From a virus: a stretch of 64,000 bases of DNA. Each line of letters starts with the position of its first letter. Position 1 is the first letter of the stretch. Of the stretch, positions 28,401 to 29,749 are shown one piece after another. Under the pieces are notes generated by a model. It ran no database searches and was not told the DNA's origin. It saw only the letters and a program-made list of their open reading frames with translations. The position numbers and the translations under genes were made by a program. The stretch spans positions 20,791-84,790 of IMG/VR virus record IMGVR_UViG_3300046522_000512; one strand, written 5' to 3'.

Positions 28401-28839
28401 GGACGGTGTCCGGGGTCTGGCCGTTGTCACCGCGGTCGTTGGCGGGGTGGTCGGCGCCCTCGGCTGTGTCGTCCTTCGCCGGGTCGTGCGGGCCGTGGCC
28501 AAGCCCGCGGTTCTCATCGCCGTAGCGCCGCTCGTCCTCGTCGCGGACCTTGGACTTGCTCTTGGTCGGCGCGGAGCCGTCCGGGCGGCTGACCATGGTC
28601 AAGCGGGCGGCGTTGATGCGGGAACGCTGGTGGGTGGCCAGGTTCTCCACGAGGACGTCGCGGCCACCGAGCGCGCGCAGGACGCGGGCCATGCCGCCGC
28701 CCCACATGCGGGCGATACCGCCCGTTTCCACGAACCTGCCCTTGGAGTCACGGGGGTGCAGATCCGGGTTCCACGTGCGGCGCAGCCTCTTGGTTTCGAG
28801 GCTGGCGAGGATGCGGTCTACGGCGGTGGTGATCGGCAT
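4408..28839 (-). CDS. Giant polyvalent protein: N6-methylase, SNF2 helicase, UvrD helicase, SH3-like repeats
   Basis: An open frame of about 8,143 residues. Order: HPRDSKGRFVE near 28-40; unknown domains to about 1165; N6-adenine methylase-like region about 1335-1590 (EPGSGVGN, catalytic-type NVPFG near 1471); SNF2/DarB-like SF2 helicase about 2110-2760 (EVGAGKTA near 2150, DEAHMYKN near 2321, QRNGRVIRQG near 2697); winged helix near 3215-3290; UvrD-like SF1 helicase about 3925-4540 (LAGTGKSS, WDEAQD, TTAHKSKGLE, VAVTRAT); then many SH3/Tudor-like modules (GDxVxx..GxVxx) with Pro/Ala linkers; a hydrophobic helix near 7740 and a compact C-terminus. Multi-enzyme 'polyvalent' proteins such as P1 DarB are carried in virions and protect incoming DNA; the location between portal and protease fits. 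Start ATG 28839 is chosen because a class-2 element ends just before it; GTG 28857 would overlap that element. Caution: at 25011-25337 this frame is shadow-like and another gene is coded, so it may really be two genes. Confidence 0.8.
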   Translation of the reverse strand: MPITTAVDRILASLETKRLRRTWNPDLHPRDSKGRFVETGGIARMWGGGMARVLRALGGRDVLVENLATHQRSRINAARLTMVSRPDGSAPTKSKSKVRDEDERRYGDENRGLGHGPHDPAKDDTAEGADHPANDRGDNGQTPDTVHERDDQGKPIGQDIEGQDLGAGPDDPNHDDDQPLVPQGRVMTNIHDNDGDPLPPRRRGNVAMPSFPDLLPIDRNADDTPHERHVMGNGDALRAAGPPVDDHFHQFWDTSHARRAVRDLSEEYFGDLEGVWPANWHNAKADELYDSLADAGTGFDVRDDKNDQLNPDDVERLSWLADEANQLSEIAHNDGQDEVARYAANLRDALRLAHERFTSHGNEPIPAPRKNRPKSQPLVPRAWRSDGPQKGPGSRGGLPPGEGNTSMPMRPQAARPASALGGKLFKNLDELQAYWRKGNLEPYTQDKAQQERHQRETAALFAKLDRPQLSRGGRFVIAKMTVEKNGQRKTGYAVIVSGSGVRLAMSERKGEAVDFANRLEAAQLGDKPFDWDSPGYHQRLESPEGQEMVRQASVEAKKVFADKAAKKREGAAARNTPAPATPAVLPPAPAPAVPAAPAAPTERPNPLVQAAQSIADTSGIPRQNIAVGHVGPSGNNGDDKVGFRKPGNTGELREYWKNGGAPGLDRVYSDGVRAMAGNPKWNVTMANHFGFAIVQRGPHRFDVHRAYDGRALGWSGGAGQGFKSWEDASQFAMQVGRGVRESSNPDQEVDWWDPKLGPRERHRVGVWSRAFGNQMDDQRGQWDIAHGAPESHAANEYRKRQEQQNKPAPAPAATPAAAAPSAPQATPEGDFPNNGDEVNSPDGVGSVMAVNRDSGSVLVRAERGTRSHALKDITRPDGTPYAGDRTNTPNPDAPQAKPEQRDWSQVSREDLDAAFAKADQDWSDTLSSGDQAKRARAQAEKTAILAEAQRRDGQAYAQQLSRVQLGAHNESGHRPAAVDGGNQDDATLQGSAGRWTWNRLGHGTRYSSKKPFLTEEAALADLVREHDTDHAPAPAPEAAPQPAPNADQGPSLADMAATTAAGNHIVEALDVAEQQLGPVINSLTELRGAPAAHDLAAPAGDAVDALKRGDITPSEAIQQFQGALDGMQRALRGRGGANHAHAAEFLRLARENVSVARQALSEQHKRSNDSVVRGSRSDVLEDVPAAGSGSVPDGQGVRGVRPGAVGRDRAADRGTDGGVGSSAAGGHGRGGAGSRAEVGPDAGPGTGAARHGVRDAEGSGNGDEGHAAGGAASAPVAFGTPEQQATAPAYEPPADGKTLVPSSPVNRAKANIAAIEILRRLQDENRPATGAEQQELARYSGWGAVPQIFKPQPDAQFQPLAKRLRELLSDAEWADASANTLNAHYTDPQIVQQMWAALTDLGFDAGSVLEPGSGVGNFIGYAPDGTHMTGVEVDSITAGIAKALYPHAEVRHESFGDTRAPNGTFDAAVGNVPFGRYKVPDLVHNKGGHSIHNHFILKSLDLTRGGGLVAVVTSSLTMDGHGGRSEAARMEMAEKGELVGAIRLPSGAHQRTAGTSVMTDLLIFRRRDKSKSFTSGRNRKGEIKRPSERTQNDPPMWVHSLPTYALPGQTPPKPGTPPDQVEPPVFYNSYFHDNPQQILGKLAVGHGMHRDNELRVDGDGKTIANLERALKRTVEEAKAAGLAYKPDTEGRSKVTLLPPGSSRVDGHVQAEPDGSFTQVRDGMVHPFPVFKTQANEARQLLAIRDTFQSLLAEENRKDADESLIERLREALNKQYDAYHSKFGAINRFTWSKRTAIDPDTGEKVEKTYRKKAARGGLFTNDPTMSNITPLDEFDDTTRKTTKAPIFSKRLGTYREIAKYADDPQDALAIVLETDGRLTADGLARVMRTDADTAIARLLTARSVDSDTGVEYPMAFQAPDGELVTAADYLSGNVRTKLDEARRAAADDSRYDLNVEHLERVVPPDLSTGEIAAPMGASWIGREPVEQFLRETLGDQRITVSWQGGALWAVDAPDGAKKSIAERTAHTWSAKGYTALEIAEAILTNRKIVVTKKEGHGENAKSVYDKDATEDAQAKATLLREAFTDWLWADPDRAEKHKRFYNDNFNSMAPRSYDGQRRTIPGLVEWFDPHPHQHAAVARMVNEPSVLLAHEVGAGKTAEMAMGVMELRRLGLVKKAAMVVPGHMLEQFRHEFAEIFPESVANNRILTASSEDLAGKGRREFIARAAAGDYDAIILTQTAFESIQMRPEIQEDYIGRRVERLREKILRQKDADGEGNDTRLVKRMEASLKSLEEKLDKKLSGLKDAAGLHFEDMGVDYLVVDEAHMYKNLDTPSSVAAIDGSNRASDLEMKLEWLRKRSDTGRVVTFATATPVANSIAEVHTMMRYLRPDLLEELGMLDFDDFASTFAQMVSAVERSPDGSYKEKTRLAAFQNVPELLRLWRSFADVKTAEDLDLPVPGIVGGKAVTITMPMSPAQEEYEVLLRARAARLEGGNVDPKEDNHLKLLGDGRMAALDPRLLDPSLGGGNKLPTVADNVVRIYGETKDAVFPTSKTDATPHDTPGGLQIVFLDLGTPKDPGRSKKRKKKAGSGTDADEMDASLTDDGSESLSRDDEETYTDFSTYDELKSLLIARGIPAEQIRFIHEAKDDAAKARLFNDARSGKISVLLGSTAKMGTGTNVQLRAVALHHVDAPWRPADVDQRNGRVIRQGNANDEVAIFQYATERSTDAKFWEAIARKAKFIRALMRGSLSERVVEDIGPVNFDADEVSALTAGDPHLIAQAQLKPLVNRLRGRFNAYRRSQEGFKEAIRDSAQAEEWTKQYVAQLQQAVEKRKPTRGDDFNATIGTTDFEGGDARDDARNALNTALRAVYADGMRRPYDENAAGIPIGRVGGLEVTARFVRTRSIGNQWYNTVRVDLPQVPGAWQDYEDHELIDHDGKPRTLPLSRIENSIANIDERIKRAEHRRADKKRAAEQAAGRIGKPFELATVFEESTRQLDLLNEIMRLKAQPTVTEEDTAKRNKQIAALDAELRAMSNDQEDVLAQVAARDVNLVPKTPAPPAISQDDKGRVKWIWPTTEARDAARAKKLAAKREAFLARTSSSAQAAPAQPDALGMNNADLKEETDTLAERIAKGEASDKDVVRHAGLEREQQRREKNRAARAAAEQSSTPSGQNSGETVTLDPQKVRADLAEISPAADRTGAEPEGQDAPKETPASQPEAEPSLTTAQARALESALNSGLGPDGQQIEAHPNVIRRLLRLGYADERSKPRVGGGSIKYYVMTPEGERRARALRDEREQARTARLAALDAADEAPQERNSQTPQASGTPGTGPQPPSPRPAPQAPAAPRPAPKPADTVRPFANEREWRAGITGVEGAQGQVTSAAETTWGRDMPAPARSLRDNVFQAIAAQESGDTEDTAASLAGAREDAQRLRNRLTDTDRQGMEAPLDNFMRVTDDYLARHAVTVEKRRREDAQRDRIEREAQEQFRRSLTGTPAPAPETPAKGSDAPSTGRAWQDGDFQPGDTVAFSNRNAMNMQQSGEFVRSANQDTAVLRGRNGAEREVPYIDIMGRTRDGVFEENPPAAGTPTTPLPQPTPSADDGKQFESGDKVHYWYDESGPAQRKLGTVVETTDDGVVVDGPAGDRETIPFNRVTKAPERQRSADAPQPAPASSDLPMSALFAKNKATSRHALDSLKAGYQEQFGDEPRDRVGQLSNELFTFLDQQWGEAAGGVFGPASETALHLADALHDQEMTPEERSGRFGAQVADVQRELRHRRDVIARQQGAPDSAGKAPRPSAPSDARPVPATPPADMDGDQIGEEIDTLDEQIAPLQDATDSVDLAYRLRLEQRRFELEEEERRRWSPTPEYGEDGKVIPRKRGDVIRDRLAGYGLNDAETTGLVHRVEDLPAAKAGGYSDEEWARIDTAAAANEAYPPTEEQGIIIEGAARRGLNMAVMALAGTGKSSTLKMLSHRMPGKKIVYLAFNRSVANEAREAQARGEYAKNLTASTANGYAAKVADKRLNNRLPNHKAGGFKKLSAQQIADRMRWYDTVKAGDRDLAPGGAATVAELMIKTWAKSSDAEMGPQHITGAKTAQEARDLFDAVKPLADRMWANLSDPTKGDAGQDLPMDFDYIVKMWAVGGFKIDADTLYWDEAQDVNPVMEGVVRAAIDQGVQVVAVGDSNQAIYGFRGASDALSKLPVDARATLTQSFRFGPAVANVGNRFLRLLGTRMRLKGFDRKDSRLGNIKPGDETMVIARTNAGVALAAVEALAAGRTIAVSGGVKDLQEFVTAARALANGERTSHAELARFNGKSYEDILDEVNSDPELQQLKSLFALLDKHPDEIDKLMESGAQAADTENVGGRVWVTLDWNDPKVDQLKRWLGDAKTNGVGKLLYDRESRRYYYEPGKRTESFTKNGRTINYQVDNKLSLEDAKAKIDAHLAKLYPQEDTGGGRLVDEKKPHDLLVTTAHKSKGLESEKVRIADDFRGPEYDDNGHIKWDTVPEDEDLRVAYVAVTRATDVLDAGSLGWVFEAVNDGDPTQPPTGEYRRDWVLDDFKPGDRINFQEEDGTPQVGEVARLDGPGLIARYDVDGQQREQYIGTAQVQRRNGQDRPQLPVASEDELNQAVAEGRYPEASGGAPAKLDAGKVRDELAALKNDQPSPETTEPRKEANTGSPAAPDPATGIITGDQVPPGPDATAADKEAYRRRFDIRYQVGYYVDYRNDDGETVTARVVNTRGNPILRDDAGHEFRADPNWYADHFIAVRKDDGSALPRPAWADTLPDGFRAVPPNEIQPGHVIREGSSSDKLWGSRFVMAKTVDEDGRTTLYTAQLATQGGGGLGLDPRQLVVLDETEESRQLAEEALHRRDVKESAKLQGLTLPTELPAGPNRQAQEGSTAREWHNGDTAVTPNGEGRVILAEDGKVVVLDGGGAPRTYEPRQLSMPGEARTAEHNAPTAQEAARGEKRQQDLESAQTPEGLGLFYGARLANLDLEEGHGQVLDEDGNVVGWIRRRGTVWHGQDARGGQTGGGTAQSASDPLYGPREAAQAVDSNRRDNGMRVALKDTAWRHLRPEEGRDTVQYSELSDAQREEFFKLAKEWAKSSDHELSEAAKHWGQGGLNYRQMNRLAEEATATADSVDASTPEGRRRQAVLQRLADKIRAQASRAWHSWQTMPPPGEPDVPRDVDAPDWVPYGHRETSKTDAPVKLDAAQVRTELADLNGSDSSPAADGDPGKASPEPEADGETIDADQARINDYVRVEVSDTLDRTRVHEGYLLANPRKGKGHRPRHGDFDAWILYIGNGPNQSPGRGNQVDIPADQKIQRLPAPEAPALGPVDIDSVKPGQYIRATVPDADGNEVTREGYVVSAAARRDGPRRDDPVMSWQVHIADTPHAVHAWDDVIEVPAGHEVERMSPPGPVPELEIPDVPGLDLSEYTRPDQKEVDEYRKWAGVWANPAPDGPRNALLDRVKNMPGPASRPLSPKAAPRWIGDAGDAFPLDQFDENTRHLLAQYDGDQRDFLAGHAASMREATQRLAGEFRAASREIMIPRIATRSGMKDAAEKLGALWAGDSERSRQVVLDQIAAAVADADRHGLTEQQVKDFLVGVAGGDDPEQRANGLTGAFPEVGRSLSSASDDVKAYYAGFHAWRGQNDDQSFSGYHHYNNRRSALGGEYLPVADPRTGDGQFIVGEAELPDGMRWTRLQNLKPGDLYRPARGYYAKDNRFDGLDAAHVVVNLHADGKEGRPRTTSLSTGSHTEHPGDWVVHLTAPEPALRKKANAKLRDKWVKKENEDDARKWEAAQAISRRPDGEAADVASLQEGERLRVRGSNEFIGGIYVAEGDLLEPPERAQMWRGGSQVDGWRLLLSTHGHAGDHIYVADGESDEWAERLSRDTNAPETGASGTNAPETGESQTNEPGTDEPKPDESGDGEPKPDESENNDDRDRRRRRRNQLGNGAPNGGGGGLPGGLGMGLPNFPDSSTPSTGSGRGRGDGSGRTPAGTGQADNANPAAGLPDEFAALRQRYDGDMVPASEIQVGDWVHIVGADQMYNEPKHLVGRVLHTRQFNGGVRIEVESRDPLKGGDAVQRESAALYDGELAERLPEGNPGREDTSDLKRRMETWEERASASRVPVPEGWQAVDGSRIQPRIGDRFRIVARQDGKRTQHMNVVVERSNDWQGDGYWKVKNQARRFHPSDIVAIPEGADVQYRTDVPEPAESTPQRPERTPSVPDISDEPRAEIVNPNEPQRGDRVRVETQNTAGSKVTREGFLLAPARSVTATRDGERLKAWRLHLSDNPDAKPNVRNGVTILADDKVARLPDTDAPAAGGADVPREGGATPVGGQDGASSSNAPSAGGSDAPGAGDGQGAAPTGDAPAPTSQYGINAAHGEGRRAGTVDGRRIPTHDELRQYQTGENGIISEEGERALFGSPERIQELAAQGFTPSPKLVSDHGREEVWRNGRLIGSVRAPHTTGFYMTPPEERWEGEMPLGNHYHNGTFSTRDAAIAHLVLRDMEQGEPDLSIVHPDIAWDFRGSNLSLGFPPEEEGLRGLESLNDNPADMERYRKIRALADALGRGETISGNVADDLDHLHDELRWLDATHYKYQPADLKHKHILGPGWLADEIRDYLDVLRPEDPRAMHHEISKARASKQFLDDLVDEGGKDRAESVPVTDLRAGDIVDLDGRITNRYPGATTRRTGYVVGEPRPASITINKKRQKAVRIHVASSVVGAHQLAGDTFVIPVGDNAQRLMSADDVNLPVEEYRYGRQVGEAPEVAPQRATSSGDNTPAPAEERPAAAPNTPAPAPAPVPAEERPAPAKETPAPAPAKETPAPAPAKETPAPAPAEDRPAPAAKTPAPAKERPAPAEETPKPSADKAEPERPAVPEPVHGRPAEWVKVSDIRQGDVVRIDGITKGGTARTLAGYVMDGPTEVPTVRARRVQDMVRVLIAETPDGSTKRESVWVKPDATAARATREIGDEATTVQTGADSDVLTGRVADRVATDGGGNGLFPGSVVTDDDGREGVVVGANSAGVRVQFGDDRTDDAHEPSTLNVIDGGAARPSGWTTDGHRVNVGNWVSDRDGNMLGTVEELDGDTATVATTEGMKPMPVTDLRVIGDTDNNGQDGTPAAQRRKEPITSREPAPTVEPVTGPTVDPELAPEERDAVADRGTAPGDAPEAQQGAARIARDLPVTPEQAAAIAEGLRQNADPSTAEGRAAKRAADRLDQAAGQTGTSNDDGGMTTEARYLSTGDVIVAPVNGEPSRLLVVEGIRSEDGKTVNLLLANADGRFISDSVGARAPFRPLPYDSALEGGGVADQADRRIVKATELKPGDHLVFGTGANGSDWFTRKVQSVSVGDKQVTVELEGLAGRPSTTRTFQILGGSLAESVSVMDRERPAAAWFAANQRRLTGEADAPNPDADSAPAGRPEPGTVGSVGVGDTIALPDETNPDEMASYRVTDVQDAPGGLRVLTVEDGNGQRSERTMAAGDPLYQLPEPQVPADDDAEARDPNAGLDTAAFTADYGDLVARAVVDAAVEGTQTPGSIHQLREQIAAKVTAGALRSAMRRVQRDAQAVVDGSGITGDERERLLAELRRMAMRSRIDAVQAAVQTLDDLEPLDGESPEDTAARAADLLRLIPESLRNRSESDEPDLDTGVGDGDGSADGEATPEPDAGAGSPVDDEVQGHVDGAVGEALRDADTGLLTPERRAAIVARLAQRMADSRDGAAQRIAAQLPEGERPGMLARITAALVQIARRVVELVAAFLKGLAAAVAYPFKAINRFRKGLVRRVRSWPETRRLRRIAAAARSLPRHGDGMSLADQVAHWARLLPAPGHFGQVSRRRRWYRLATRSSLAAGQLPGVQDGTGWTMDRAADRGPGRHALRHLAAVRAAGTDVDADVVARLMAAAPELGDDPHGTVRHARRYQDRAEARVRNLRAVAAGQGAPDLGPEIAAAQVEAQHARQEADRLHQAYTAALPGAVRDTLAQVREMGPGGRNRLTLSHSSDPAAARALADAAGYVPREWLADRTARFVTAVDGDAGSYDADSGTATVADLGDGGRGTAVNALVAHLQRSYPDLLAAQEVFGFTRTHTGRPGARRSTLDALLERLFGGRAEDVTDDQIVARGLATMFSGDWYRDDDLRAFLLGLLATR
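8260..8470 (-). repeat. Tandem 27-bp coding repeat (PAPAPAKET-type linker)
   Basis: Within the giant gene a 27-bp unit is repeated about 2.6 times almost exactly (from 8345) and is flanked by degenerate copies, encoding PAKETPAPA-type repeats. It forms a long Pro/Ala/Glu linker between two SH3-like modules. Such repeats vary in copy number by slippage, so this linker may differ in length between relatives. Confidence 0.7.
25011..25337 (-). CDS. Nested 108-aa gene in another frame of the giant ORF
   Basis: MTVSYVDLVRTFWKTYRP then a charged, helical protein (KAFEEFARERSDEIVQQIEE, VRMRARERVLHDMVYGM) ending VELPQLP. Codons here are strongly G/C at third positions, whereas the giant frame through the same bases gives low third-position GC and an Arg/Gly/Ala-rich string, so this is the coding frame. 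AGAGGAG lies just before the ATG. Upstream the giant frame is coding-like right up to this ATG; downstream it becomes coding-like again right after the TAG. Small proteins of this kind often sit directly before phage/plasmid methylase-helicase genes, which is what follows. I do not know its function. It implies either overlap inside a true fusion or three separate genes with damaged boundaries. Confidence 0.75.
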   Translation of the reverse strand: MTVSYVDLVRTFWKTYRPLEVDRFPTDKAFEEFARERSDEIVQQIEELTEEWAPPLQEGTDAVARARELKSVRMRARERVLHDMVYGMPKDPGTETKDMPRVELPQLP

Positions 28840-28840
28840 G

Positions 28841-28877
28841 CGGCGGACCATGCACACCGGGGATGGTTAACGTCGCG
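28841..28877 (-). promoter_or_regulatory. Class-2 phage promoter-like element before the giant gene
   Basis: Minus strand GACGTTAACC, then CATGGTCCGCC starting 17 bases after GACGT. The ATG at 28839 follows the GGTCCG by the same number of bases as in the terminase-small-like gene and the gene at 32575, implying a leaderless transcript. No Shine-Dalgarno is present. Confidence 0.6.
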
Positions 28878-28901
28878 GGCTCGAATTTTGCGGCCCGCGA
28901 C
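28872..28901 (-). terminator. Hairpin after the 28.9 kb membrane gene
   Basis: GTCGCGGGC (28872-28880) pairs perfectly with GCCCGCGAC (28893-28901). It lies 10 bp past the stop of the preceding minus gene, and its distal arm includes part of the giant gene's -35-like box, so termination and re-initiation are adjacent. Confidence 0.5.
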
Positions 28902-28910
28902 GCGGCCGGA

Positions 28911-29126
28911 CTACATCGTCTCCGTCAGGATGTGGAGGAGGAACCAGCCCGAGAAGCCCGTCCAGGCGAGGGTGAAGGCGGCTCTTCCGAGCTTCGAGGT
29001 ACGGACGTGGAAGAGCCGTCGGACGTTCTCGCTGAGGGTGTCCTCGTCCTTGCGGTTGATGAGCGCCCACGTCTCGTAGAGGGCGAACGCTGAGGTCCAT
29101 GCAGACCAGATGAGCCAACTGTTCAT
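28911..29126 (-). CDS. Small two-helix membrane protein
   Basis: 71 residues: MNSWLIWSAWTSAFALYETWAL (first hydrophobic helix), a charged loop (INRKDEDTLSENVRRLFHVRTSK), then AAFTLAWTGFSGWFLLHIL (second helix). The start overlaps the stop of the nuclease gene (ATGA) and has GGAG eight bases upstream. Two membrane helices and small size in the late block suit a holin or a small membrane-anchored phage protein. No family is recognised with certainty. Confidence 0.65.
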   Translation of the reverse strand: MNSWLIWSAWTSAFALYETWALINRKDEDTLSENVRRLFHVRTSKLGRAAFTLAWTGFSGWFLLHILTETM

Positions 29127-29749
29127 GACGTCGTCTCCATTGCTGAGGAGGGCAGGGGGCGGGGGCCGGTGCCGTCGTACGGGGCGGCGAGACCGGCATT
29201 GATCAGGGCGCGATTGAGCTCGTGGCCGTAGGGGGTCGCGATGGTGGCGAGGTAGCGGCCGTACTTCTCGCGGCGCTCGGTGTCGACGGTGAACGCGGGC
29301 CCGTGCGCGGCGACCCACTCGCGGACCCAGTCGGCGGCGTGCTTCCCGGCGTCGGTGTTCTTCTCGGCGGTGTTGATGCCGAGGAGCCGGACGCGTTCGA
29401 AGGCGCGGAGCTCGAACCCGAGGTCGATGGCGAGGTCGAGGGTGTCTCCGTCGATGACGCGGGTGATGCTCGCGCTGTAGGTGTGCGGGGCCGGGGCGTC
29501 GGTCAGGGTCGCGAGGTAGCGGCCCTTGGTGTCGCGGGTGGTCTGGACGGTGAGCGGCCCGCCGCTGGCCTTCAGGTGTGCGCGGGCCCACGCGGCGGCC
29601 TTCTTCGGGTCGTCGGTGGTCGTGTCCGCGGTCGCCACGGCGGTCAGGCGGACGCGTTGGGCCAGGTGCAGGTCGAACCCGAGGTCGATGTCGAGGTCGA
29701 GGGCGCCCGCGCGGCCGATGCTGAGGAGGGTGGTGCGGTAGGTGTGCAT
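29123..29749 (-). CDS. Tandem staphylococcal-nuclease-like protein
   Basis: 208 residues from an ATG that overlaps the portal stop (TGATG). The C-terminal half (95-190) is a full SNase-type domain: ITRVIDGDTLDLAIDLGFEL with DGDT at 100-103, VRLLGIN with Arg121, and EKYGRYLATI with Arg165. The N-terminal half (4-82) is a shorter copy of the same fold (LDLDIDLGFDLHLAQRVRL, DTKGRYLATL) in which DGDT is replaced by RAGAL, so it should be inactive as a nuclease. It presumably cleaves nucleic acid at a phosphodiester bond with a metal ion. It lies between portal-MuF and a small membrane protein, so it may be a virion or late protein. Confidence 0.75.
   Translation of the reverse strand: MHTYRTTLLSIGRAGALDLDIDLGFDLHLAQRVRLTAVATADTTTDDPKKAAAWARAHLKASGGPLTVQTTRDTKGRYLATLTDAPAPHTYSASITRVIDGDTLDLAIDLGFELRAFERVRLLGINTAEKNTDAGKHAADWVREWVAAHGPAFTVDTERREKYGRYLATIATPYGHELNRALINAGLAAPYDGTGPRPLPSSAMETTS

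Noticed and set aside
25042-29079. Plus-strand open frame of about 1,340 codons
   Set aside because: Antisense to the giant gene's N-terminal part; no plausible start signal or domain.
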